Positions 36,101 through 49,100 of a DNA stretch of 64,000 bases are shown here, one piece after another; position 1 is the stretch's first letter, and each line of letters begins with the position of its first letter. A model generated the notes under the pieces. That model ran no database searches, was not told the origin of the DNA, and saw only the letters and a list, made by a program, of their open reading frames with translations. Position numbers and translations under genes: made by a program. Source of the DNA: Sipunculus nudus (lineage: Eukaryota > Annelida > Sipuncula > Golfingiida > Sipunculidae); contig CM049318.1 of assembly GCA_026874595.1 (NCBI GenBank), positions 22,359,456 through 22,423,455 of the forward strand, given 5' to 3'.

Positions 36101-39100
36101 GGCAGACATCTTAGCAACGACGGATGCATATTGTCTGTCTTTTAACTACAGCATGTCTGGAGGTGATGTAGGTGTCATCTACGTCAACTACGTGAATACA
36201 AAGAACAGGAAGGCTTCCGTACTGTTCAGTATGGAAGGTTGGTGATTTTAAACGAAACGAAAATAAAGTATTTGCAAGTGAACACAAAATATCCGTGTTT
36301 ATATTTTTCCACAGGTTCTATAATTTTTTCTTGTTTCTTCATATAATTTTCTTTCTAACGGCAGGTATTTCAACTTTGATTATATATTTTAAAAGAACAG
36401 TATTTACGACACTCATAAACGTACCAGAGTGTATCCGCACAGCTAGTTCAAATCGCTAATCCCTTTGCGTAACATAGCAGGCGGGGTGCGAGGGATTCTA
36501 AACAAAAATATTTCTATTATGTTAACAATTTAATAGCTGTGTGTCCATTTACTTTAATAATTAAAGTTGGTTATGACGAATTAATGTAGTAACATCAGAA
36601 TTCAAGGTTTACGGCAGGGCGCTTTGTCCTTTATATAGTTAGAAAGATATTACAGCAATGTTATTGTAAAATATTCATTATAATAATTTAATTTAATAAT
36701 ATAATCATATAGATGGACAATTTTGTAATTATATTCTTTAATGTATGCAATGTGCATTGTATATGTATTTACCATTATATGTAGGTAATCAAGGGAATCT
36801 ATGGCACCGAATTTACCGTGCCATACCTGTAGAGAGTGATACCTGGTTTACGTTTGACTTTGAGGCAAAACGCGCATATGGCTCCCATGGTGTCATTGCG
36901 ATTGATGACGTTTCACTCATCAAAGGTCCATGTATTAAAGGTATGTAAAGCCATATATATAATATGTATGCCAACATGACAAAACGTAAAGCACTATACA
37001 TAATATATTATAACGTTGCCTCAACCTTTGTGAGAACGCATCCAATGTGCTATTCAAAGATCAGAGAGATGCATTTTAAAATACATACACTGATAGCGAA
37101 TTTACATTCGAAATACTATAATAATGTCCAAATCGTCGTCCAACCAAAGCTGACACGTCGGCATAACATAAACTTTGAGTAATACGTCTTTTGCATATAT
37201 GATAATAAAACATTGTTCTGAGAAAGTATTATTTTGCTCTTTTGTTTGGAATGATCATCATCTTTGATGTAACTTCATATGAGAACTTCACCGAAGGTGA
37301 ACCCCTATTTTTCTATTGATAGAATCTTGGAGTGACTGGTCGGAATGGGCCGCTTGTACTATTACAAATGGTGGCTGCATCAAACGGCGTAGCAGGACCT
37401 GTGTTATGCGACCTGTACCCGAGTTTTGTGTTGGTCCACGTACACAAACCTCACCATGCTACGTATATCTGTGTCAACGTAAGGAAAATTTACCAGTTCT
37501 CTAAGATAGTTTCCTCCGGAAGGAGAGTATGAGTCCATTTCCGTTCGTGTAGGGTGTGTTTGCGTGCGTTTCTTTGTGTTTGTTCACAACACATCCCAGA
37601 CAATCGTGAACGTAACATCATGATATTTTCTAGTCGTTTCGGGAATGAGCCCAGGATTAATCGATTTATTGTTGTGTGCAGCCAGCATCTTCTCCAGATT
37701 ATTGAGCATCATCAATTAATGTTCACAAAAGTACGGTCACTTATGCACCAACGAACCTCTGAATATGGGCTAAAATAAGTAAATGCAGACAAAATCGAGC
37801 CTCATGCGCCGCGCAGTATGGCCTCTTATAAAGCCACCTGCTCACGTCACGGTCGAGCTCATAGTACCTCTGACTGTAGGTGTCCAGTGTGTTCGCAGAG
37901 AGTTTTCTTAATTGTTCTCATAGCACTTGGATGGGTTTCTGGGAGTATCCTACAAGAGAGACTCCTATATGGCGGAGGCATGTATCCATTGTGTTGCAGA
38001 TTTCTATGCGGCATTGTTTTATCTAGGGTAAATAATTGCAGGCCTTCTGAAAGAAAGTTGATAAACACCACATTCATGTTTTGATTTTGGCATAATATGT
38101 TTTGAAGACAGAAGAGGAGGTGTGAAGGGAAGGTCTGTAAATTAAAGCAAGATCCCTAGAAGGTTTTAATGTCAGGTTCTTGCCCGAAAGTAATCATGTG
38201 GTGATAATTTAACTCCATGAGCAGAGACGAGGTGTTCACGGTATGTCTGCAGGTCATTTGTTAATACACTGCGCAGAATCGAACTCACAAGAGAACGACT
38301 CTGCTTGATTAGGTGTTTGAGCTTCAGAGTCTGCAGCTCACATACGCAACGTAGGTATAAATATATGAAGAGGGTGATGTATGGTCTGTTCAAATTAATC
38401 GGATAAGAAATGTTTTAAGGCAAATTAAAAAAAAAAATGGGTGCGGACTTCGATTCTCCCGGCCGTTTTGAGTAGAATGGACCTTTGGCGGAAGGGTGAA
38501 TACCTATATAACAAGAAAACCAAAAGCATTGCATCATACCGCATTTGAACAATTATTTCTGAATGAATATCTTTAATAGATTTGACAAGGAATGCGTGTA
38601 TGTAATTTAAATAATTGATGAACATTATGTTCATTTACTGTGATGGGAAAATAAACTGAATATTCTGAGGTATTTTTGAATATTTCTGAGAGAACTCTCA
38701 AATCAGAGAATCTTTAGGTATGTGTTATACATGTATATATAGTTCCGGATAGTAAAATTATAATTTTACTTTTTTAATATATATAAGATGGGAGATGTTA
38801 AAAATGCATTTTATTCGAATTTTTCCTTTGTGCAGCCGTGATCTTCCAATGTACGTTTGATGATGAATGCTACGCACTGGAAGACATGAGTAAGGGACAA
38901 TTCAAGTGGCGAAAAACAAACAGACAGACACCTTCAATGTTCACAGGACCAAGCGTGGCCAATGGTAGGTAAAATGTTTCTATTTAGATATTAAAAGTTC
39001 ATTAACATGTACGTAAGTAACCCAAGTAAGCTCAAAATCATATATATTTTAATGGAACGTTATGTTAATAGCTGACTTTGCCTTGTTGGTGCTTAACTTT

Positions 39101-39233
39101 TATTGCAAATACTATATGTAGTATTGTACACAGATAGCTGAACATTTCAATGTACTGTTTTCATATGCACGGAAGCGATCGCATTGAGAGCTCTGGCTTT
39201 TCATCCTGTTATAGCACTTACTATTTGTAGAAT

Positions 39234-39272
<39 letters not shown>

Positions 39273-40214
39273 ATAATAATAGATAAATAGTATTTATACA
39301 GCGCCAATTCTCCGACTGTTGGACGCGCAACCTTGATCTCTGCATCTGTCCATTGTGGCTGACTTACAAAGAGAAGATATATTAACAACTAAAAGCCTGC
39401 CGAAAGAGATATATTTTAAAACTGGTTTTACAAAATGTAAATTTGAGAATGTTATGTTATGTCTGGCTTTCTCTGTGAATATATTCAGAACTGAAGTTAC
39501 ATCATGTTAAGCAATCTCCTTATAACGCCGTTATGTCTTTTACATGAGTTTGTTTTATTACGCATATTTAGTAAACATATTACACGTGCCCATGTTGAAA
39601 ACATAAGTACCTTTTAGCCCTAGCCGGTTGATTGCGCACAAACTATTATTGGAGAGAACGTGTAAAAGGAGGTCCGCCTTTTGTTCAGTTGCAAAGGTCT
39701 GTTTAGTCTGATCGGTCGCGAGTTGAACAAGCTCGTTGTGTTTGGATTACAATCAATATACATTATAGCGGCGCCCCACATGTTATAAACACGTGTATAT
39801 AAACAAAGAGGACAACTTATGCAACGTGTAATCGGTGCAATGGAGTTTAGTTTTTTTAGTTTTTTTTTTTTAAAGTTCAAAAGACCAAATATGATACACG
39901 TCATATATCGGGACAGGCCTCTATAAAAATAGTCTATTTGAGCAAAAATACAATAGCCGACAGTCATGATATACTCACTATTCTTGTATCTTTGTAGGAA
40001 CATACCTGTACGTCGAGGCTTCCGTCGGAAATGTGAACGATATTGCAACTTTAAAATCAGCTGACATCGAAGCCCAGGGGGACGCGTTTTGTCTGTCATT
40101 TCTCTACAGCATGTACGGACGTCACGTGGGACGTCTAGAGGTCACATATCAAGACGCCCAGGAAGGCAGTCCTGTCGTACTCTTCAGCAAAGAGGGTAAG
40201 TAGACACCCGCGCG

Positions 40215-40299
<85 letters not shown>

Positions 40300-41093
40300 A
40301 GGGAACCTAATATAAACAGATCACGTATGCGTGATGAACACAAATTCTGTAAAGGAGATAAAAAAAATCTGATTCTGTAACACTAGGCAGCGTGAAATGT
40401 CTAGGGGAATGAATAAAGAAGTCAGTGTTTTTTTGTTAACAAATAACTATAAATTATTCTTAAAACTACCCTAACATTACAATACACTAAATCAATACAA
40501 TTATACAGTAAAACAGTGGAATAACAAAAAATCAACACAATCACACAGAAAATAATGTGCACAGTACCTAGACACCAACACCGTCACAACGATAAGTTTT
40601 TTAAATGTATACTCTGAGAATGACAGTCCAGTGTAAAGCTCTTGTAACAATCCAGAAATAAACTGAAGTCCAAATGCACAAAATCCAGAAGAAACCCTGA
40701 AGAAAATCTTTAATTGCCGCACACGTCGGATAAGGTTCCAGAAACTGACACACGCTTCTGCGTCCGCTGGAAAACTTTTCTGCTCTCTGCCCCCGGCTCT
40801 AAAACACAGCCCCTTTATATACTCTTCACCCAAAGCCGAGAATTTTCCATCTCTAGAACATTCGAAGAATAATAAATTATACACGGTAAGCACGCGTCAC
40901 AGGAATTATCTAGAAGAAAATAGCCGTGTGTATCCCACACACCAGGGTCACCACGTGACCTACGACCAGGCGTGAAAGCCAAAGGCTAACATGACAACGA
41001 GAGTTCAACCAGTACGGATTAAACATAGTATGTAACAAACGGCCCGGCGAGGGTGTCACAACACGAGTTACGCCCGTTCACACAATTAAAAGA

Positions 41094-41164
<71 letters not shown>

Positions 41165-43024
41165 GTAGAGCGTCGTATATCCGAAGACTGTTTATCCGGA
41201 AAATCGGATATCCTGGTAAAATTTGACTATTTACCCGAAATCTAAAAAATGACAAAATTCCAGAAATAAAAAAAAATTAGCATAAGAGATTGTCTAATAC
41301 GTCTAGAGATCGTCAAAGGTAGCGAGATAGCGGTGATTCATCTTGCCGACTAATTAGTGCACCCAAACGCAAGCAGCAGGTGTGAAAAACATCTCCTTGC
41401 CTGTCAGTGTTGTCTTCCTGGGCTCGTTTAAATTTGAACCACGAGGCCAGGGTAATTAGCCAGCACAATCAAAATGTTACACCAGACAATAACTGACCGC
41501 AGTTTGTACGTGTGTACTTAAAGTTTATTTGTTAAAATGTGTTTTTATATTTATTACCCATTATTTCTGTATTGTGCATGCACTTATGGAAAAATGGGCC
41601 TGAGGCCTTATATATTTTCTGAATAAAATATTCATTTATTCATTCATTCACGTTAGAAAATCTTCAACCCGCAGTGTAGTCCACGGCTCAGCTTTGATCA
41701 GGGTACCTTTAAGGGAAAGCTTTGATCTTTTTTTCCGTGTTGTTCAGGCCTGGAGTAAAACCGTGAGCAGATGTTGAGTTTATGTGCGCCTCCGTCATTT
41801 ACTCAAAAATTCTATTGGCTATATCGTTTCTGGTCAAAATTTGGGAATTTTATTTTTTATTTAGGAAAGCTACTTACGCTTCTTTAAACAGTACATGTAC
41901 TTGTACAAAGGTTACCGCAGTCAATTTATAGATGGCAGCACTTTCTAGGTCGTGTTAATTGAATCCCTTTGTCATGACAGTTGCGCGTGACATGATGTAG
42001 GTACGATACCGATTATACCTGATTAGGGCAGTGCACCAGTTATAATTGTTATGTGTTCTAAATGGTAAATTTATTAAAATGTCAAAACATAAAATAATGT
42101 TATAATACATTATCAAACGTTACTTATGAGCTACCTTCATTAAGTTGAGTATGTCAGTATCTGATGTCCTGAACTCGTCCGTAATCACGGTGTTTCTCGG
42201 TATAGTCTCATGCAAAATCAATTAATCGAACGATCATTTGTCCGAACAAAAAGCTTGTCCTCATTGAAACTAGTTTTTTTTATTGCCCGGGGTACCTACT
42301 AAAGACTTGCATTGGCACGGTTATTGTTTCTATTGCATTATTGTGTATTTGTGTATATTACTTCATTTGGCTGGTTGATTTTCAGAGGACTGACTGAACC
42401 GGATTTAACGCAACCGAATGATTAACTTTTTTACCCTACTTTTTAAAACGGTCAAATAATATAATTTTCTCATCTTGTATATGAACAAGTAATGAAAACT
42501 TTTTTTTTTGTTAAGAGTTGCTGGACGGAAATAAATATTTTTATTTCCATAATTTATCTTTTTGGTGTTGGTACAGAAACTGATTCGTTGAAATAAATAA
42601 ATACATAATATTCAGGGCCGTAGCCTGACCCAAATGGCAGCCTACAAAGGAGGTTGCAGGTATAGCAATAGAAATGAAGGTGCTAAATATCTCCACACAT
42701 CAAACAAGTAAAACATTCTTGATTTTGTTTATGTTGTAGGCAATCAAGGAGACCACTGGTTTAGATTTAACAGGACTGTTCGTGTCAAAGAAAACCAATG
42801 GTTCAATCTGTACATAAGGGCAACCCGCGGTCCTGGATTTGCCGGGGATGTAGCTATCGATGACGTCCTTCTTGTTACAGGACCTTGTCATGGGGGTAGG
42901 ATAGTAGAGTCATAATTCTTGTTTTAAATTTCTTCTGTACATGTTTCCGACATTACCCATTTTTAACTTGAATAATAACATATACTATAGTATATGTGCC
43001 TCAATCCACAAGCTGGACAGATTG

Positions 43025-43113
<89 letters not shown>

Positions 43114-46100
43114 TGGATATTGTACAGTGACAGAGCCAATATCAAATGGACTAATGGTAGAAATCTTGCAGTATTAATAAATTGTAAATGATATGTATTA
43201 TATATTTATATATAGCGTCTGTGTATGAGATAATAACAATACAGTTTGTACGTTTGAATGGGAGTATTATAAAATGAATACATGATACGTTATATTTCCT
43301 CAGGGATAATGGAGAGCTGGTCTGCATGGGGTCCTTGTAGTAAGTCATGTGGTTCAGGACACAGAAATAGAACCAGTCAATGTCTAGCGCCACCGTGTCA
43401 AGCCAGCAACATCGACATTGAAGTATGCAACAGAAATCTCTGTCCTGGTATGAATTATACTTTATCAAGATCGCGAGATATTGTATTTATCCCTGTGTTG
43501 GTTATTTTTTCAGTTTGCAATTTTATTTGCATTAGAGGTCCTTTTTTGTTCTAGAAGTGTTATCGCAGATTTTCTGTGATCCTGTAGTGCAGTCTTACGT
43601 GAAAGCTCATACTTAACCTTGTAAAATGGTCTACAACTGAATTTGCTTTGTTTGACTTACCTACATGATAAATAAGTACAATTTATCAATTTTTCCAATA
43701 CTTTCCTCTGTTGTTTTCGTTCATCATCTTCGGATTCCGTGCAGGGCGGGTTACATTCTAAAATGAGCGGGGCGGTCTGAGGATTGATGTGCCGATTTGG
43801 CTCTTTTGTAAAATATGAATATTGAATGTGTGTGTGCTGTTTTACTTCTTTAACGCATTGGTACCATATAGGGGTTCTGTTTGAATGTGATTTCGAGGAT
43901 AACTACACGAACAACATGATCGTAGTGACGAATGGTAATGGGTACGAATGGAGACTTTCCCAAGGAGCAAACCCTACTACCGGAAGTGGACCTGGAGCTG
44001 ACCATACGCACGGTAATTCTTCCGGTGAGTGCATGGTACAATAAAAGCATTGGGTAGATCAATTTATTTTGGTTGGACTTGAAACATTAATGAGACCACG
44101 GAGGTCAGCAATTATCGAGCGATCGCGAAAACCCTTCCTGCGTTTCTCGCACCTGGCGCGATAAAAGGCTAATTTTTTTACGATGTTGAAATTTAGGGAC
44201 TTCAAACCTAATACAGATGAAAAGTCTTTTGTAACTAAATAGGTATATTTTTCTATTAGGAAAATCAGTCATATTGGAGATCTAAAAAAACACTGGCAGA
44301 AGAAAATAAAGATTAAAAAACACTCATTCATTGGAGGTCCCCCACGCTTAACTCTTGAACATTAATAGCAACATTCATGTAAAATAAAGAAAACTTGTGA
44401 TTAAAATGTAGCATCAGTTTGGTATATTTTTTATTGCCCGCTGCAAAAGTTTGTATAGCACGACAAAAACGCCTATTCGGGAGGCAAGACCGCAGAAGCT
44501 ACAGAAAAAAAAAATTATTTCGGTCTGTTGCCATGACACCTGTATTATCCCTCTGTCTATACACAGAGTATGCTCAAGGTCAACACCTTAGGTTTTAGGC
44601 CAATAGTGGAAAAATAATTATTTCTTACATGAGAAGGCGTTTACTTGTAAAACATAATAATATGTTATCTTTTTTACATACTAATTCGTAATGAAAGAAA
44701 ATAATATTCTACCAAGAAGGCGGACATAAAATAGGTCGATGATGCATGCAAATTGATGCAAAAATAAAAAGTCACAACATAATTTGTCACAGCATGCAAA
44801 CGTTCCGGATGCACATTTCATCTGGAACTGCTGTATACACGCTCATACAAACAAATGTTTTTAATTACAACGCTAAAATAATATACACGTTCATTATAGT
44901 TTCAAATAGTTTGAATATATTTATCCAGGACATTATATGTACGCCGCTAGTGATCAAAATATCCGTGGGGACACCGCCTGGATGCAAACAAATCCTCCTT
45001 TAAGTCATTTTGGTACAAGAGCATGTGTGGAGTTCTGGTATCACATGTCCGCACATGATGTTGTCCTTCTCCGTCTAATCTACATGAATGGTGGACAGGA
45101 CAAAGAAGTGTGGAACAAACGAGGTAATTGTCCTAACCATGAATTCTATGCGACTTTAATCGCTTATTCATTAAATGATTTATCATCAACAGTTGCAAGC
45201 AGCCAATTAAGTTACTGTTGGCAATGTAAACATTCAATCACCTAACAAGCGCAAATTTGCATAATCTGAGCAACTCTTCCAAACAGAACACGTGACTTCT
45301 GTACCTTTACCTGTGTCAGCATGTTTTTCTGTGATATTGTACATACAAAGGAGACAGTATAATAATTTCTAGGTCATAGGTTGCAGGAGCTGTAACGCCG
45401 AATGCCGAATGAACAATAATGTCTTACATTCATGAGAGATATAGTCTAAAATATGGCAAAACACTTCAAAATGATTGCGATATATTAATCACTGAAGAAC
45501 AGGGATATAACAATTCTAGGTGTTGACTTCAGTCAATCCAACGCCTAAGGCGACCGACCTTTGTTACGTCTTTGTTACGTCACTCTAGTCTTACGAACAT
45601 ACCTTGCAACCATATGCATCGAAGGCTTTCTGTGAAGGAGCCATTTCTGAGGCTGATTGACATAATTAAGTCAAAGGGGCGGAGCAAAAGGCTGTGGTGG
45701 TTCGGTCAATTGGGGAACCACAGAAGCGGATGCAGAGAATAGTGCGGGAGGCTGAGCCCTCTCCCCATTCAACCGCCGACAGTTTTTGTGGGGTTCAAGC
45801 CGATTTTGACGGCCCTCCCTTTTTAAACGTTGTTAAAGTTTTCTCATTTGTCTACCTTGGTTCGAAATTTCTTTTTCGAAATCTTGGACAAGCCTATACT
45901 TACAGGCTGATGCCATAACATGACATAAAAACAAAATTTATTCGGCATAAATATTTTATTTTATCCTTGAAAGTGAAACCACACTATGTTCATACAAAAC
46001 TATTAAATGAATTCTTCCATTTCTAAGACCTATAAATCCTAGTGAGAAGTTTTTTAAAATAATGTATAAAAGCGTTGGTGTATTGGTAGCATTATCATTT

Positions 46101-49100
46101 TCTGACCGATTTACATTATTTTTTTTCTATTTGAATTATTATTCTAATCGAATGACACCTTTGTAAATGGCGTGTTGCAAAATGTGACCTTTCTGCCTCC
46201 GCATATATACTACCTACCACCGCAGTGCATGTTTTTCCCGTTTGTCAACATTGCTGTGTTTACAAAGACATTGTTGATAAGCAAGTTCATACATCCTTCA
46301 CGTAGGCGTTAAAGTTAAAAGAACTTTTCATAACAGAATTACCATTAGATTATTAATATATACATAGAGGAAGCCAGAAATCACATAAATTCTTTTTTAC
46401 AGGTAGGTGAATGGGCGGCTTTAACTAAACTTGAAGTGTTTGATTAAAGGTAATGTTGGCAGTACATGGCAGGAAGCTAAAGTTGAGATCACCACGGAAG
46501 TGAATAAAAAATTTCGGGTTCAGTTTGAGGCAGTAGCTGGGTCTTCATTGGCTGACATCGCTGTAGATGACGTTAAGATTGTCTCTGGACCCTGCCCTTC
46601 AGGTAAGCATAGTAATGGTTCCCTTTTTTTAGTAAAGATTGTCTCTCTCTCGTATAAATTACAATTGTATTGAAATAGTATCAAATGAAGTAGTCAACCT
46701 TCTTTTCCGGGAGACAATGGTACCGCCGTTTTTGGTCAACCATACTTTAAGCAGCGTCTGAGGTGACTCTGTAACCCCACTCAAACCTGGCTGTCACAAG
46801 TAGAGTATCGTGTAACTAACTATACCTGCATGTCTATTCATTGGTTCATTTAGATATGTAATGGCCAGTCTCTTGGTTTTGGTGATGTAAAAATCGGTTT
46901 GTTATATTGGATGATTTAATTAATATCCTCTTATAATCAGCGAAACAATAGACAAGTTGACCTACTCAGCTTATCCTTTTCTTTAATATAAACCACTGCC
47001 TGCTATATGTATGTGGAGGCACCAACCGTCCGCACGCGGGAGGGTGTAATAATCGACATAATGTGTGCAGTGATGTTATGTTCGTCCAAAGCGTAACGTT
47101 TTGGGATGTGATATTCGGTTCCCTCTGCAAAGTATTAAATTGTCAGATTCTTTGTACGGATATAAATTATCGGCCTTCTGTGTTCGAAGGAGGTATAAAC
47201 CAGGTATCACATTGTTGCCTCCGGTAGGAGAGCATGTTTTCATCCACGTTGTGGTGTGAAGTATCAATTAAATTTTGATGTGGATCCGGCACATGATCCG
47301 GATTAAGGAACGTCACAACAAGAATAGTCGTAAATGTATAGTCACTTATGCACGAAATAACCTGGGAATATGACCCGAGTAAATGAATGCGAACCCGTTG
47401 GGAACATCCAACAATAAGGACCCATACACAACGGAAATTTGTATTTCTTAGAATGAAGATATCTTGTCTGGGGATGTAATACTTGGATGTTGTGTTCCAG
47501 AATTTTACTTCCTTGCATGTCATTAACGTTGATTTACAGATTGGCCTACTTTATAAAGCGTGAACAGGGATGAAATGATTAGTCCAGAATTATCGGCCGG
47601 TTCCGGGTTGAGATGGAATATTTAGCCTATTAACACGACATGGAAGTAAAGGTCAACTTTTGGTCGGATGTATTGAACTACAAACTTTGCCAAGAATCAC
47701 TTCAGTGCTTAATATGCTGCTTCCAGTTTCATCTCAACACTGATAAATTTGTTGGACACTAACGTATGTTGCATCAGAATTATAACATTTGTTTTAATGA
47801 ATTCTGTAGTTTCTTATGGCTGGGGACCGTGGTCAGATTGGCCTGAATGTCCAGTAACGTGTGGGACAGGTAACATACTCCGATACAGAGGATGTCTGAA
47901 TAGACCTTGTAAAGGCGACGCCGCTGAATCTAAGAAGTGTGGGGACGTTCCATGTACAACCACAGGTCAGCCTGTTCAGTAATCAGAATTTGAACTACTG
48001 TTTAATTTTCAAGACAGTATTTCTAAAATAGTCCAGTAATAATTTAAATTATCTCATGCTTTACTGGTTTTAAACTAAAATTATGGTTAAACCTGATATC
48101 AGCTGTATGTATGCTTAAATAAACAGTAAATGTTATCCAAGCATTTTGATAGAACATATCCACAGTATACCTCTAATAGAGTTGTAGAAATATTGTTATT
48201 ACATGGAAGTATTTGTGTTTAAATTTGAACAATACTTTAACCTCATTTGAGAGAAATGAGCCTTTTTAGATAGTTTTCAATGTAGATTGGATATATTTTA
48301 CCCAACAAAATAATATGCAGGTGTATACAAAGTATTTGATGACATTTTAGAAAAAAAATGATTCTTCAATTTGCCATCATTCAATATTTTGACAAGGTAT
48401 ATCATTCAATGTAAAATATTCCATATCGCCAGAGTCCATCATATAACAAATAAGACTATTTATTTCAAATCAGAAGGAACCAAAGCCTTCAGTATTTTTA
48501 AATAATTTAGAGGCTCGGTGAGTTACCGTCACCCATATATTATTAGATATGCTGTTTTTTGTTGTTTTTTGTTTTTTACTTTGAAAATCAGTTGATACGG
48601 TTAATCCGATTAATATAAATCTTTTGCGAAAACTTCATTTCAATATCCAAATGTCAGGTACAGTGGCTCTTTTTATATTATTTTTTTAGGTTTTTTTTCT
48701 CTTACCCAAAGCCCATATTGAGAATCAGTAAAAACTGCAAGGGCATGTACGAATTCTTATAACAACTGTTACATTTCATTCGCACGTACGTTGAGGCTTA
48801 TGGAGTGAGTGGTCTCCTTGGTCCTGTTCCGTCACGTGTGGTCTGGGTACCGGAAGGCGTACCAGGAACTGTTCCGGTGGTCAGTGTCGGGGAAACGCGT
48901 CGGAGGACCGATTCTGCTACGAAGGAATATGTTCAGGTGAACTTAGCTCATTCTGAACAGACACACAGACATTTGAATGCAGAATGAACAGACACACAGA
49001 CATTTGAACGCAGAATGAACAGACAAACAGACATTTGAACGCAGAATGAACAGACACACAGACATTTGAACGTATTTACACATATAAATGTAATAATCAT

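Noticed and set aside
39620-40099. 159-codon minus-strand frame
   Set aside because: Antisense to MAM3 exon B, which has clear domain evidence.
40501-40893. 130-codon minus-strand frame
   Set aside because: Runs through an apparent TATA box and start region of an LTR-like block; no domain seen.
41163-41230. Tigger/pogo-type transposon end cagtagagcgtcgtatatcc
   Set aside because: Only one end was seen; no matching inverted end or transposase frame in the next kilobase.
43151-43468. 105-codon minus-strand frame
   Set aside because: Antisense shadow of TSP1 repeat 2.
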